This document shows, one piece after another, positions 10,451 to 22,357 of a stretch of 64,000 bases of DNA. Under the pieces are notes generated by a model, which saw only the letters and a program-made list of their open reading frames with translations, did not search any database and was not told where the DNA came from. The DNA lies in contig JABBOT010000027.1 in NCBI GenBank assembly GCA_016165875.1, positions 2,085,939 through 2,149,938 on the forward strand. Reading direction: 5' to 3'. The translations under genes and the position numbers were made by a program. Positions within the stretch are counted from its first letter, which is position 1, and the number at the start of each line of letters is the position of its first letter. The DNA is from Acanthopleura granulata (Eukaryota > Mollusca > Polyplacophora > Chitonida > Chitonidae).

Positions 10451-13400
10451 CCAGAAGTCTACAGCATGTTGTATTACCTAAACACATGAAACGCTGTCCA
10501 CATAAAAACCTCATATTAGCACTCAATCAAGTTGTCAAGCATGGCAAGTGTATCCTGTGGCTACAGAAGCATTTGGCCTGCATTAGGCTATGAAACGGGT
10601 ACTTTTGTGTTTTATTTGGGGCAGCTTCATATTTTTTGTCTTTTTATTGGGAATGGGGGTGGAATGTTTTTTTAAGACCTGTGTCTGTATACATTAGTGG
10701 CTGTTATGTTATTGTTAGCATTTTGTCAGGCATTCAAACCATTTATTGTTTACTATATACCCTGGTTGTTCCTTAGATACTTTTAAGTTGTGTACTGAGA
10801 AGAACAATGGCATATACTTTTACAGTGTTCCAGCCTCGCCTTGTTATATTTAGTTTGTCCCAGGCTGGCTAGAACTGTAGCTGTTCTCGGCCACCATGCA
10901 AACGTAGAAAGCAGAAGTATAGGGATCATGTAGCACAGTCTAGAACATTGTAAGCTGTTTTTTTTTCTAATGATTGTAAGGGAACATTTTTTTACATGCA
11001 TGTATGTTATTTTGCATGGCCCAAAGGTCACAAGTTTTACGAATGTGACGCAAGATTCTGTGTTTGAAATATTTCCAATCAAGTTTTAACGTTAAATTGA
11101 CCACCTTTGAAAAAACTTGGAAAGCACTTGAATTTTTTGTTTTGGTGTATTTTTTAAAAAAATTGTTAAAAAACAAGTTTGCTTGCCACCTACAGGACAA
11201 AGAATTTTTCCGTTTTTCATTTGGAAGAACATGGGTTGTACATGGCATGTACGCATGTATGTTATGCTCATACAAGTACCTGTGTACAACTATACATTAA
11301 CATATAGTTGAATGAGAACTGTTCTCCTAAATTGTGCCAGCATCCATTTATAACTGGATGGGAACTATTGAACATTGAAAACACACATGGATGGATGCGA
11401 GACCGCAGACATACAGGCACGTCAACCGCTTCAGAGGCAGGTGCAAGCAGACAACGAGGTGAAAGGTAACTTGGATAGGGATAAGAAAAGGAACTGGACA
11501 GTATTCTGAGAACTACAACTGATAATAACCAGAAATTACAGAATGTTTTAATACAGAACAATGGCACATGTAAATTATGAACGGAAACAAAACCTAGTTT
11601 TGGACATTGATGCCATGAAGCAGACTTCTGTATTAACTTCTGTGTTATCTTTATGATGTTTCTGTTTGACAAAGCGTGTTGGCGCTAGTGAAACTGCTAG
11701 CACTCGGATGTCCATGGTCTTGAATATGTGGGATGTCTGTTATGTTACAGCCTGACACTGCACTCAGACAAATCCCGGTGTTGAGTGATGTTTGGTGGCC
11801 CAAACAAGTCTTTTGCAGTGGGTTTCCATATATATCCTCTGAGCATAATAATGGGAACTAGGATTCCAGCTTGTGAAGCATGTCTGTCTCTGTGTTTTTC
11901 TACAGGTAGACATGTTACACCTAATGACAAGGCAGCCATTCTCACATACATGTTACAACTTTCTGCTTTCCCGAAGAGCATGCCGTAATCGGAATCAAAA
12001 TCAATCCTTCAAGAAATCTTCACACATAATATATCTATGCATCATATTGTCATCAAAACCAGAGTTACCATCTGTATACCAGTACTAAAAGTAACAAGAT
12101 CATCTTTGCCCAACTCCGGTTCATACAGTAAGGGATGGTTATTATTTTTATCATACAAAACGTGTGTGTGCAGTGTGCACAGGGGTGATGATGGGGTGGC
12201 TGGCTGGGGCCAGCTACCAATGATGAATTGAATTTAATCAGTACACTGGACTAAAACAGGACATCATTAGAAATTGTGCATTTTTAAGGATTATTACCTA
12301 AATATTTCATTTCATAAACTTACGTTTAGAACATGGTGGAATTTTGTCTTTGCCACCTTTCAGCAATTAAAAGCATTTTATAGTTAATTCAAAAAATACA
12401 ATGAAATGTAATTGAATACAGCATACAAAAACTGTTGAATTGGCTGAGAAAAGTGAATCCCATTTAATTTAATAATTCTGTGTTTTTGGATTATGACTAC
12501 ACTCTGAAAGCTTTTTATGTCATTTTTTTTAAAAACTTAAACCTCATACTGCATCAGCTTTAGGCTTGATGTGAACAAAATTTTTTTTATACATTTATTT
12601 TTGAACAAGAAAGGAGTTTACTTAAATAAGAGAATGTCAAAATCAAAGACTAAAGAAGTAATCCAAGCCCTTTGAGTCTTGATAAAACCCCTCTTTTGTG
12701 GTCACTTCAAGAGAATCATGTTGTTGAATTCCACCATGAAATATCTCCTCCGAAGTTGTTACATACATTGTTATAATCCCCGAAATACACGTGGTCATTT
12801 TGCCTGTGTGTGACAGAGGTCTGTACTCGTGGTTGGATTATGTGTATGAACTGATGACAGGTTGATCAGTGCTGGTATCTACATGTTGCTCTATGTCTGA
12901 TCAACTTTGATCAAATGGATGATGGTTAAAACTCAGATGTATCCACATGTTCACACATGTAGTTGCATTACATGAAATATTAATGTGTTTTTTTATATGT
13001 CTTATAAATTATTACACAATGTCTGGCATGTATTAAAATTTTGTGACTTTGTATGACTTTGTATGTACAGGTAATTGTGAACAGCAAACTTACTGCCAAT
13101 TATCATCAGTTGTTGCATATATTCCTGTGTACAAACATGCAGGACGGGCTGTCCTTCTTCCACACACTGTCAAACAGTCGCATTGTCAAACAAGTGCATT
13201 GTTCTTGTCTCCATGACTTTTGTACGAGAGACTGTCCTTCCATCAGTCGGCATTCTTATTTGTTCTGTTGTTTGTAACTTTTGATCAGCCACTCACCAGT
13301 AGTATTAACCATTTCCCATGTATGTAGAGCAAAACGGACTGCATTATGTGTGATAATATTGCTGTTTGACAAGCTTTGACCAATGACTGCAGATAGAACA

Positions 13401-15000
13401 TACAGCTCAGAAACTGTAGCCTGAAACAATCATGTTGTCAGACAGAGATGCAAATGTAGTGATTTCATTTCTCCTGCCAACAAAATTTGTCAAAACATTC
13501 TGAAATCTAGTTGATGATGATTGATCAACAGTTAAAGAAAGGAAAACCCAAGATTCAGTTATATTACCGGTACATGCAGCATGCTTTGACCAATGAACTG
13601 CCAGAGCAAAGGACCTGTTATGACCAATCTCAGTTTCCTTCTAAAATGCATAAGGTCAACTTTCGGTCATAAAATCACCCAAAATTAATTAAAAACTAAA
13701 TGTGTGGCAAGAAAATGTGTTGAGAGATATCTTGACATGATCTAGGAAAGACTTGACTTGTAACTGGATTGAACTAGTGGTTCTTTAACACATTCAAAGG
13801 ATCTGCTTCACCCAGAAGGTTTCATCCCAGATAATAGTTACGCTGTAACAGTGACTAAAACCTCCATTTATATATACAGTGTGTATATGTAAGACATGCA
13901 CCCACCAATTTTTTACCCTCAAACCATGTTACTTGCTCAGATTGTCTCACATTATTATTATTATTTCTAATGATTACTACTTTTGATCTTGGATGTTCTG
14001 TTTGATAAATGAAATCATGGTATGTAACACAAATCTTCATATGCATAAACAAGGTCATTGCGTTAGTGATAAACTTGCATGTCATAAACTTAACTACAAT
14101 CTGATGTCAGGAGAAGTTCTAGAGATTGATAAGATGATAAATTATTATGTTTTAAGGCACACATCAAAAGCAGCTAAATGTGAATATTTGAAACAGCATT
14201 AAATCTCTGTGATTCTAAATTCCCATCCATGATACCTACCTGTTAGCCCACCTGCCACAATGACATGCCTACAGATACATGTATCTTGGTTCTACACATG
14301 GACAACAGTATTGGCTTAGGCTACAGATTTTAAATGTATGATAAGACAGGAAATGTGCAATGTGTACATTTGTATGAAAATTAGTGTGAATTTCTTACTT
14401 CTAAAAGAACAAATGTGAACTATACAGATTTGGGTTTGCTGTTGCTAGTGATTGCAATGATCCAGTTTATAAATGAGAAGTTTGTGTGGGGATGGGTATG
14501 TTGCTGTTAGTTTTAGCGTAAACTTCTTGTCTAGTCATTTACAATGTATATATGAGGTTTTCTCATAAGTGTTTCTTGTATCTTAATGGGTACAGAAAAG
14601 ACTTTTATAAGATTGACATTTTATCATTCCATCCAGTTTTGTAAGTATAATACTACACATGTAGCATGATTGTATTAAGCTTGATGGGTTGTACATTGGT
14701 ATATGTATAAGCTCTGATTTCTTGCATTGTTTGATATCTGAGTATAAGGATGGCAGTTGAATTAAAAGATGTTCAATTCGTATGCAATGGAGAGTCCAGG
14801 TGGCATGACATCTTTATGACATATATATGTAAAAACAATCTGGGTCATTACTTCAAGATGTGCTTTGACATTTTTGAACATTTTAATTTATATTTTATAC
14901 AGTTCACCTAATGTCATTAATTCATTTTTGTGTTGTGATATTTTGCAGGGTGAATATTATATTTGAGCATTTGTTACCCAGTATGGTGATAAGGTAGATC
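10451..15000. other. TULP4 3' UTR and intergenic sequence
   Basis: No coding exon, tRNA or repeat family is supported here. The 3' UTR must begin at 10451. I saw no AATAAA close to the stop; the first plausible hexamer is ATTAAA at 12366-12371, so the poly(A) site is undecided. The reading frames in this stretch are short and unsupported. Confidence 0.5.
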
Positions 15001-15004
15001 AGCC

Positions 15005-15425
15005 GGGCACTTGCCTGTGGCCCACTGTGGACATGCAGCATTTTCCTGCAGTCACTCCAAACAAGTAGCCCTTTCTTGTAGCCCACTTTAAACATGTAGC
15101 CCTTTCTTGTAGTCCACTTTGAACATGTAAGGTTTTCCTGTGGCCCTCTTTGAACATGCAGCCTTTTTCTGTGCCCTGGCTGCATGTGGACATGAAGCCT
15201 TTCCTGTAGCCAACTATAAAACATGTATCACTTTCCTGTAGCCCACTTTGAACATGCAGCCTTTCCCCATTGTCCACTTTGGACATGCACCCCTTTTTCT
15301 GTAGCCATCTTTGAATATGTGTCCTTTTGCTTTAGCTCTCTGTTGCCTGTTCCCGTTGCCCATCTTGGACAATGTAGCCCATTGGACTTGCAGCCCTTTC
15401 CTGTAGCCCTTTTCCTTCTTGGCTA
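15005..15425. repeat. Minisatellite, about 31 bp unit, about 12 copies
   Basis: Imperfect copies of CCTGTAGCCCACTTTGAACATGCAGCCTTT with varied spacing. The long frames it leaves open, read in reverse as Cys-rich and Gly/Lys-rich repeats, are a by-product of repetition. Confidence 0.88.
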
Positions 15426-17070
15426 TACTGACAAGTGAATGGTACATGTGGCTTGTTACCTTTGAACCAAGCTTCTGTAGTTTCTTTTAAACATGAAGGA
15501 AACCTAATGCCCATTCTCAATATTAACATTTTGTTCGTAATTTTAAAAAAAAATGCATGACCAAAGAAGTTGCCTGAAATGAGGAACCCACCGAAAACCT
15601 GACAAGATTTACCTCTCTTCAACCAGCTGTAAGCCCAACCTTTTCCTAGCCATGCACGTAAGTCTAGTCATACCAGTGAAAAGACATTCCTCCAAATGTT
15701 TATCTTTGTATTATTAATGAACCTTCAGAGTAAAGTCCTGAAGTTCATGTTAAAATATGCAACATGCTTGGCCTCGGGAATCAACATGGTTGTCTTTGTA
15801 CTAATTTGTCAGTGTGTTCAAACCAACAGGATATTGCAGCATTGTCAAATTTTGAAAATATGCCTCATTTCTATGAAACAATCTAGGTCTTGTCAGTCTG
15901 TATTGAGCCCATTTGAACAGGAATATGTATATGTACCTTTTTATCCCTGGAGTACATAGATACAATTGATGCTTCCAATGTACAAATGGATTTCTGCTTG
16001 GGCTTTCTGATAATGACTCAGCATGCAGTGGTGGTCAGATATACCTAGTAGCTGCAATAGACTGTAAGTGGTATGTAGTCAGGTCACAGTGTCATATAAC
16101 TATAACTATATATAACTGTAACACAGTGTTATATAATACATTTACCAGTAACTATCTTTCTCTTGTTTCCCTCAAATCCAATCTGGTATAGCTATAACTA
16201 GCACTGTAGTTCTAAGTAGTGGCTGTACATACGTTTGTTGTCAGATGTTGCAGTGTTGTATATTAACCACAGTGTGTACAGTTTGATAGGTGAAGCAGTG
16301 GAAATTTCTATCTCATATCATGGTTGTCATGTCTCTGCCAGTCATCAGTTCATGTTGCCAAAGATTATGTATAACGAATTTTATGGTTTTAAAACCATTA
16401 CTTTTCTCTTGTTTTGGAGTAAAATAAAATTCAATTTGAAAGAAGTAGTTTGCTGTTTGTGTTTTCTATTGCATTCAACATCTCCTGGTTATGTGTGTAC
16501 TGGTTTACCAGTTTGCAATCATTCATGTCATTAGTACATGTATTGTCTGTGGAAAAGGGCAGTGGCTCAGTGCGTGGCTGAGGCCTTCGTCTTTTTTTGT
16601 TTTTCTTTTTTAAATGTAATCAGCTGCTTTATTTTTTAAAAAAAAAGCATGGATTGATTTGTTAACTATAAATCTAGTGATCAGGGATGAATCTGATGTT
16701 TAGTTGGACATGGATCTGTCCCCTATAACATACCCGGCACTCCAGTATACCCTGCTCAAAAAACTGACTCTTTTTTTTTTGTGTCATATGAACAAAAAAA
16801 TTCTTCTGTGTGGTGTTCAATAATAAATAAGCAAGTCAGGTATTTTCCTGTTTAACCATGCTCCAGCTTTCTCATAATCCTGACCAAAATAGTACAGTGA
16901 AAATTTTTGAGTACAGTGTGGAACACCAATCAAGTAAGTAAATCGATAAATACAAGGTTTGAGTTCTCAAAGTTAATATTACGAAAAGCAATACACTGAC
17001 ATAAAACCGGGCACCCGTTTTTCTGAGCACCCAGAAAGGTACTCTATAAACTGATGGCCATTCAGTATCT
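15426..17070. other. Intergenic, little structure
   Basis: No gene seen. At 16863-16945 there is a segment (TCATAATCCTGACCAAAATAG, TGAAAATTTTTGAGTACAGTG, CACCAATCAAGTAAGTAAAT) that recurs at 17576-17657. Its end resembles the SINE family-1 tail. Confidence 0.5.
16871..16960 (+). repeat. Direct repeat copy 1 with SINE-like tail
   Basis: CATAATCCTGACCAAAATAG, TGAAAATTTTTGAGTACAGTGTGGAACACCAATCAAGTAAGTAAAT and AAGGTTTGAGT. Copy 2 at 17577-17669 shares all of these blocks. The tail is like that of SINE family 1 but the head is different. Confidence 0.75.
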
Positions 17071-17071
17071 G

Positions 17072-17255
17072 TATATGTCTACTCTGTTGTGTCAAGGAAC
17101 AGGGCTCCAAAATGTCAATACCTGTAGTCTTCTTCATTTTCAGTTTCAGATTGATCACATTTCATGGACAAGCCTTACAGTGAAATATATTTACAGGGTG
17201 TTTTTAGTAAAATTATTTGTCTGAATTTTTCACGGAAATTGTTCTTCATTGAAGT
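17072..17255 (+). repeat. Left arm of a long inverted repeat
   Basis: This arm pairs with 19049-19226. Shared blocks (this strand) are TATGTCTACTCT, GTGTCAAGGAAC, CCAAAATGTCA, ATCACATTTCATGGACAAGCC and AAAATTATTTGTCTGAATTT. The arms are about 180 bp and enclose about 1.8 kb, the layout of a non-autonomous DNA transposon or of an inverted pair of one dispersed repeat. No target-site duplication was identified. Confidence 0.85.
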
Positions 17256-17339
17256 ACTGTTTTAGACTCTACATTGTACATATTTATTTAAGTAATCAGT
17301 GAATAAATTTTTATTACAGATAAATAAAAAAAAAGTTAA

Positions 17340-17560
17340 TGACGCTTGGTGAAGCGCCCTGGAAGTATCATTTGCATCTTTTGGACGCTTTTCAGGAGCA
17401 CTCCACTCCATCGCTGTGCAGTATTATTTGGGGGCTTCAAAGGCGCTTCTACAGAAGCGTTCTAAAGGCGGGTACTCCAGTAGTGCCTCACTGAGGGCCG
17501 TCAAATGCGCTTCACATATTTTTCAGACGCAGTCCTTGTGGAGATTGGCAATTAAGCAAC
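17340..17560. other. GC-rich island inside the long inverted repeat
   Basis: A segment with many GCGCTTC and GACGC motifs and a perfect short hairpin, CGCTTCTACAGAAGCG, at about 17444-17459. It is noticeably richer in CpG than its surroundings. I cannot assign it a function. Confidence 0.4.
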
Positions 17561-17576
17561 TCCAGGTTCCTCTATT

Positions 17577-17669
17577 CATAATCCTGACCAAAACAGCATA
17601 GTGAAAATTTTTGAGTAAGGTGTTGAAGATCAATCAAGTAAGTAAATAAGTAAATCCAAGGTTTGAGTA
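17577..17669 (+). repeat. Direct repeat copy 2 with SINE-like tail
   Basis: Matches 16871-16960 block for block and ends in AATCAAGTAAGTAAATAAGTAAATCCAAGGTTTGAGT. It lies inside the long inverted repeat. Confidence 0.75.
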
Positions 17670-18102
17670 TTTGACTTTTGTTGTGAACCCCATCCTTAAA
17701 ATATTGTATTATATTTTTTATTTGCATATTTGCTATGCCGGTCAGTGTCTGACCTTGATCTTGACTGCGGTATACCTTTTAGCCTGCAATGGAATTCAGT
17801 CACTTCTTCTCGAGGCTTCTGTGTTTGTGAGTTTCATGTCATTGTACATAGAGCATACACTGTGGAAAGCTGTATCGGTGTTGTAAACATGTTTACGATC
17901 AACCCATACAGAATATTCTTTATGTTGCCCACTTAGCAAAAGTAGTGATAATGTAGGGTTCACTGATCTCTGACTGGGTGGGTTTGCAAAATATATCTCT
18001 TCGGGGACAAGGACTGTAGGGTCCGTTGGGTTCACTGCTTGCAGATTTAGGAACAGCGCCGTTAACGTGTAAGTAAATGGGAAATTAAAGTGAAAGACAG
18101 CC

Positions 18103-18632
18103 CATGACTGAGGCACTGTTCATTAAGAAGATTATAAAATTTTGTCTTGAATGTAAAAATATGTTTCAATTTATATGAATTCTTCGCTGAATTATCTTTG
18201 TTTGAAGTGAGGAATATTTTGCTGCCGACATGACACTATTTTAATGTTATATGTCTTAATTATAAGAAGTACAGGCGTGAAAAATAATAATAATGATAAT
18301 AATATTTCATTTACAAAACACTGCAAAGTATTTCCAGACCATTATACTGTGGCAGGAGTAAGTTTTTAGATCATTTTATGTTTCAGATTTTCAGATATAC
18401 TGAAGTTTCATACACAACCCTAGCAACTTACTATAGTGTCAGGTGACAAGGGTGTTCCGCGCTTGGAAGAATTACGTCATAGTCCAGACAGAATGGCGGC
18501 GTTTCATGCTACACGACGGAGTACGGTCAAATGTCAGTTTCCACTGTCGTAGTAGCTGTTAGAGGTAAAAAATAATGTTGTACAGCCTTTTTGATCAAAT
18601 TAACTTTGAACATGCGCTGTTTTTCACTTTTA
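18103..18632 (+). repeat. Dispersed promoter-like cassette, copy 1
   Basis: Matches 43486-44118 in the same orientation over most of its length. Shared blocks include CATGACTGAGGCACTGTTCATTAAG, TTTTAATGTTATATGT, GGTGTTCCGCGCTTGGAA and the core ATTACGTCAT (18471-18480) followed by CAGAATGGCGGCGTTTCATGC. ATTACGTCAT is a CRE/ATF-type site and AATGGCGGC resembles a YY1 site, so the core looks like a promoter or first exon. Copy 1 lacks about 130 bp that copy 2 carries at about 43612-43745. Confidence 0.8.
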
Positions 18633-19048
18633 TTGTACAGCGTGGCTAAATACTGCCCTGCAATTAAGGGGAGCCAACTCATGAAGGAAGCCAAATCTCA
18701 GACGCTGGCATCACCAACGTTGATGTCAGCAGCACCCAGGTGGGAAAACTGCAGTCAGAGATGGAAGTTTAATGATATAATGGTGAAGAGGTTAACTGAC
18801 TGACTTGGCACAACAGTCGTCTGGAGGTGCCACTTTGATAACAATGCTGCATGCTTTACACTGTTTCCAAGTGAATCCAAGTGAAAATCTATCTGCTGCC
18901 AGGCGGGGCTTTACAGACCGTCGCTCCACAAACTTCTACTGCCATAACAAACTAGCAGAAGGGGCCTCAGAGCTGCTTTACACACTTTCACAATTTTTCT
19001 ACAACGAAGAGTTAAGGCTTATGTCCACCCTATCACTAGTAAGGGCCA

Positions 19049-19226
19049 AACTTCAGTTAAGAAGAATTTCCATGAAAAATTCAGACAAATAATTTTACTC
19101 AAAACACCAATGTAATGTAAGGCTTGTCCATGAAATGTGATGAAACTGAATTTGAAAATGAAAAAGACTATAAACTACTGACATTTTGGGGCCATGTTCC
19201 TTGACACGGAAGAGTAGACATATAAC
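19049..19226 (-). repeat. Right arm of a long inverted repeat
   Basis: Reverse complement of 17072-17255, with blocks AAATTCAGACAAATAATTTT, GGCTTGTCCATGAAATGTGAT, TGACATTTTGG, GTTCCTTGACAC and AGAGTAGACATA. The arms differ at scattered sites, so the event is not recent. Confidence 0.85.
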
Positions 19227-19936
19227 AATGCAACTGTAATGATAGACTTCCATAATCTTACGTATGTTTGACGCGATGCATGTTTTCATATCAACCCTAT
19301 ATGTATACGCGCCAGAGCGCCACTACAGAAAGTGCAGTCCCGCCAATTTTATGTAGTGCAAAGTGTTCGTCAGATTGCTCCAAATAAACATCCTTAACAC
19401 GGATAATGGACATTTTTTAATCATTACAGCAACCATTAGGGAATGTTGAAAGTGGGACTGAACATCTGGTGTAAAATAGCAACTGAATAAAGAGCACGTG
19501 AAAAACTGGGATGACAATTCAGCAATGTAATGGGTTTTCGCTAATAAATGGCACATCCTATGAACCTGTTCAGTTATTTTATTGTAGCTTAACACCCTAC
19601 TCAAAGCTTTTTCACTTATTATCAGGTTTACAGACAAAAGTGCCCGTGGTAAACCACTAGCCTTGGTTTGGCACGTTACTGACGTATGCGCGCTGCATTG
19701 GTGGGCGACAGGTTTTCAACCGATCTTTAGATGCATGCGTTACATTTCAAGTATCACTGACAGCTCATTATTAACAAGACCCCTCAAACAGTGAAAGCAG
19801 GGGAGTCTACGAATGCCCTGGGTGTCAAAAGTCGAACCTGATCCCGTATCTTGTGTGTCTGTGCAACTCAGAAAAGACCCTCCCAATCTTCCCATCACAG
19901 TGTAGGATAGAGTAAGTACGCGCATTAATTCTTCAA

Positions 19937-20184
19937 GAGGGGTCTTCGTGGCTTAGTTGGTTAGCGCGCTAGCGCAACGCAATGACCCGATGTCTCCCAC
20001 CAATGCGGTCGCTATGAGTTCAAGTCTAGCTCATGCTGGCTTCTTTCCGGAAAGTCTGCTAGCAACCTGGGGATGGTCGTGGGTTTACCCCCGGCTCTGC
20101 CTGGTTTCCTCCCTGCATAATCGTATAAGTGAAATATTCTTGACTACGGCGTAAAACACCAATCAAGTAAATTAATAAATAAAT
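19937..20184 (+). mobile_element. SINE family 1, best-preserved copy with exact target-site duplication
   Basis: Flanked by a perfect 10-bp duplication AATTCTTCAA at 19927-19936 and 20185-20194. The tRNA-like head has an A box TGGCTTAGTTGG (19949-19960) and a B box GAGTTCAAGTC (20016-20026), which are RNA polymerase III promoter elements. The tail is AACACCAATCAAGTAAATTAATAAATAA. It is the youngest-looking copy in the window. Confidence 0.95.
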
Positions 20185-20199
20185 AATTCTTCAAACTTT

Positions 20200-20580
20200 T
20201 TGCAAAGTTGGCAAGGCGTTTTCATACATATTATGAGGGCAGATTGATGAATCTGTGCCTCAGCTGCCAGCTGCAACATCTCATACTCCTCGCAGGGACG
20301 CATGCAGTTTCTCCACAGGCTCTGTTGCCTTGCTCTCTGTCTCCACTACAAAACTTCTTCCGCCACAGGTCTGCTTTTTCCAAGGATTTTTTGCAGCTCT
20401 TCTTTAGTTTCACGTTTTTCGCCTCCAGTTAGGCCAGCTAGCCCTGGGTGACTTCCAGTCTCTTCCTCAAGTCCATCATCTCTAGATTTTTCTCTCCCAA
20501 CTCTCCCATGGATTTCCTGAAGCTTTTGTTGTTGCTCAGATCCTCCAGCTCTTTACTCAAGCAGCAGGGAGGGCGAGTGG
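20200..20580 (-). pseudogene. Decayed coiled-coil coding remnant
   Basis: Read on the minus strand, about 20567-20345 gives a charged helix pattern (KELEDLSNNKSFRKSMGEL, then EMMDLRKRLEV, two stops close together, then LEAKNVKLKKSCKKSLEKAD). The heptad-like Leu/Lys/Glu composition suggests a former coiled coil. It is broken by nonsense codons and has no start. It abuts the SINE on one side and the viral relic on the other and could belong to either a host retrocopy or the relic. Function unknown. Confidence 0.4.
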
Positions 20581-20589
20581 ACCTAACTA

Positions 20590-20715
20590 ATGGGAGCCGC
20601 CGTGGCCCCCTGGGCGCCCCCTCCCCCGGGATGTTTGGGTTCTGGGAGCCGCCTCACCCCCTGGGAGCCCCCCCAGCGGTGTTCGGGTTCTGGGTCACCC
20701 GAGCTGGGGGGAAGG
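20590..20715. repeat. GC-rich direct repeat next to the left end of the viral relic
   Basis: Two copies of a roughly 50-bp unit: GGGAGCCGCC, CCCCCTGGGNGCCCC, then TTYGGGTTCTGG, at about 20590-20644 and 20644-20695. It is the most GC-rich stretch of the window and stands out from the AT-rich host DNA. Confidence 0.7.
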
Positions 20716-20721
20716 GGAGGG

Positions 20722-20805
20722 GCGTTCGTGTACATAGATAATTGGCAATGGTGATGTAGGCGGACGCCCGTTCGAGCACATAGATAATTGCCAATTGTGA
20801 ACGCA
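20722..20805 (+). repeat. Left terminal repeat block of the virus-like relic
   Basis: Holds ACATAGATAATTGGCAAT (20732-20749) and CACATAGATAATTGCCAATTG (near 20779-20799), with GGACGCCCGTTCGAG between them. The reverse complements of these blocks occur at the other end, at about 25222-25246, 25594-25616 and 25693-25725. This is the arrangement of terminal inverted repeats with internal iteration. Confidence 0.75.
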
Positions 20806-21030
20806 GAAACGCAATCCCGAGTTCAAACAGAACCGAACCTCAACTAGAGGAAGAAATACTCGAAATGAGGTTTGCATTAGCTCACCTGGACCAAGACCGT
20901 CCTACCGCCCTGCCCACCGCGGCCCGGCTCTTCTTGTAAAGATATGTGTTCCTGTGTGTAGACCTGTGATGACTGAACTGCAACATGAAGGATCATAATG
21001 TGCATGGTTGAAAGTGGGTGGAGAATGCTG

Positions 21031-22280
21031 TCAGTAGACTGCGCTGACAAACATGCCATCTTCAACGTTAAGCTGGGCATCCATCACTAGATATATGAAG
21101 ACGTCTAAAGCACCGACATCATATGCCTTTTTCGTGAGCTGGAGGGTGACGCTTTCAGTGGCGTTTTCCATACGCCTGCCATTTCCATTTTGTTGGCCAT
21201 CATCACTAGTCCTCAAGTCCAGCCACAGGGCGTATTTATCCCTTAAGAACTGCCCCAAGGTGACGTCTGCGAGGTCCAGGTCCTTTGCAACCATACACGT
21301 CATTGAGGGCCGCTTGCTGCCGGCTGAGAAGATCTTTTTTACCTCATCCCAATGCTGGTAGGCGCGCATGTCCTGACTATATATCTGATTATATTCCCTC
21401 GATCGTAACGTCTACATCTGAGATCGTCGGGTAGTAGAAGGCTTCAGAGCCCCTATTGAAAGGGTCGGCGGCGACCTCTTCGAAGAGCATTAATTCCCCT
21501 CATAGACCGCGCAGGCGTGTTAATGTTGAAGTCCCACACACCGTCGCGCTTGTCTCTGCGGATTCTTCGGTGGCGCCAGACGCCTTTGTGGAGGATTAAG
21601 AGTCGGCCGTGGTATTGGTTACAGATTAGAGTCAGCTCTGGATTGGTGACCATGTCAATATCCAGACTGATTCAAGTACTTTTTGCTGCTTCTGCGCCTG
21701 TGGCTAGAATCACTCGGCACTGAATGTTATTTTGTATTCGAGTCGGCCCTCGAAGGCTTTCTGGTAGAACGGCATGCGGCTAGAGAGCAGTAGAACCGGT
21801 TGCCGTAGGCTTGGGCTATTGTCTGGTCTGGTGCGTCTCTGGTGCCATTTTTTGCACCGATGCGACTCTTTGTTACGTTCCTATTGTCGGATGTATCAAT
21901 ACCTTGGTATTGCGCATTGGCTCTCTCTAGGGTAGCCTTGCAGAGGTCCTGCAATAGTGGAAGACGTAGGAATCATCTATGGGCATGACTCCATTCCCAC
22001 TGATCTCGATCGTGGTTTTCTTCACAATGGCCCGCCCTATATTTTGCACTAATGTCCTGTTTTCATCGGGAGAGCTCAGCGTGATGGTGAAGACCAAGCG
22101 GGTGGTCCCCTGGACGATAACATCATCATCACCAAGGTTGGGGAATCGAACCAGAAGTTGCCGGGTCTGGTCTGTCGTACTCAGGTTGTTTGTGATGACC
22201 ACGGAATGCCGCACGCCTTTGGCCCCCAACTGTTCACTCAGTTTGCGGTACGGATTGAGCTTGCGTCCGTATTGACTCAT
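21031..22280 (-). pseudogene. Capsid-like structural protein relic, broken into at least four pieces
   Basis: Start ATG at 22280-22278 (MSQYGRKL); the last piece ends at TGA 21033-21031 (FVSAVY). About 1250 bp, so an original product near 415 residues. Open pieces lie at about 22280-21950, 21954-21730, 21653-21453 and 21369-21031, with a frame change or stop between each pair. Recognisable stretches are SEQLGAKGVRHSVVITNN, GDDDVIVQGTTRLVF, AYGNRFY, NTPARSMRG and KYALWLDLRTSD. The length, lack of hydrophobic segments and beta-rich pattern suit a jelly-roll capsid protein, but the assignment is inference. It is divergent from the next gene, 77 bp apart. Confidence 0.6.
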
Positions 22281-22357
22281 GCTTATTAAACATGGAATTA
22301 TTCCTGCAGGTATTATGAAGTAATGTACGAGTATATCTTCAAGATAATACATCGACG
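22281..22357. promoter_or_regulatory. Divergent intergenic spacer of the viral relic
   Basis: A 77-bp spacer between the minus-strand start at 22280 and the plus-strand start at 22358. It is more AT-rich than the genes beside it and would have held both promoters. No specific motif can be assigned. Confidence 0.4.

Noticed and set aside
15005..15425. Cys/Lys-rich secreted peptides in overlapping frames
   Set aside because: They are by-products of the 31-bp minisatellite in several frames at once.
18805..19092. 95-codon plus-strand frame
   Set aside because: It runs into the right arm of the long inverted repeat and has no domain; likely chance.
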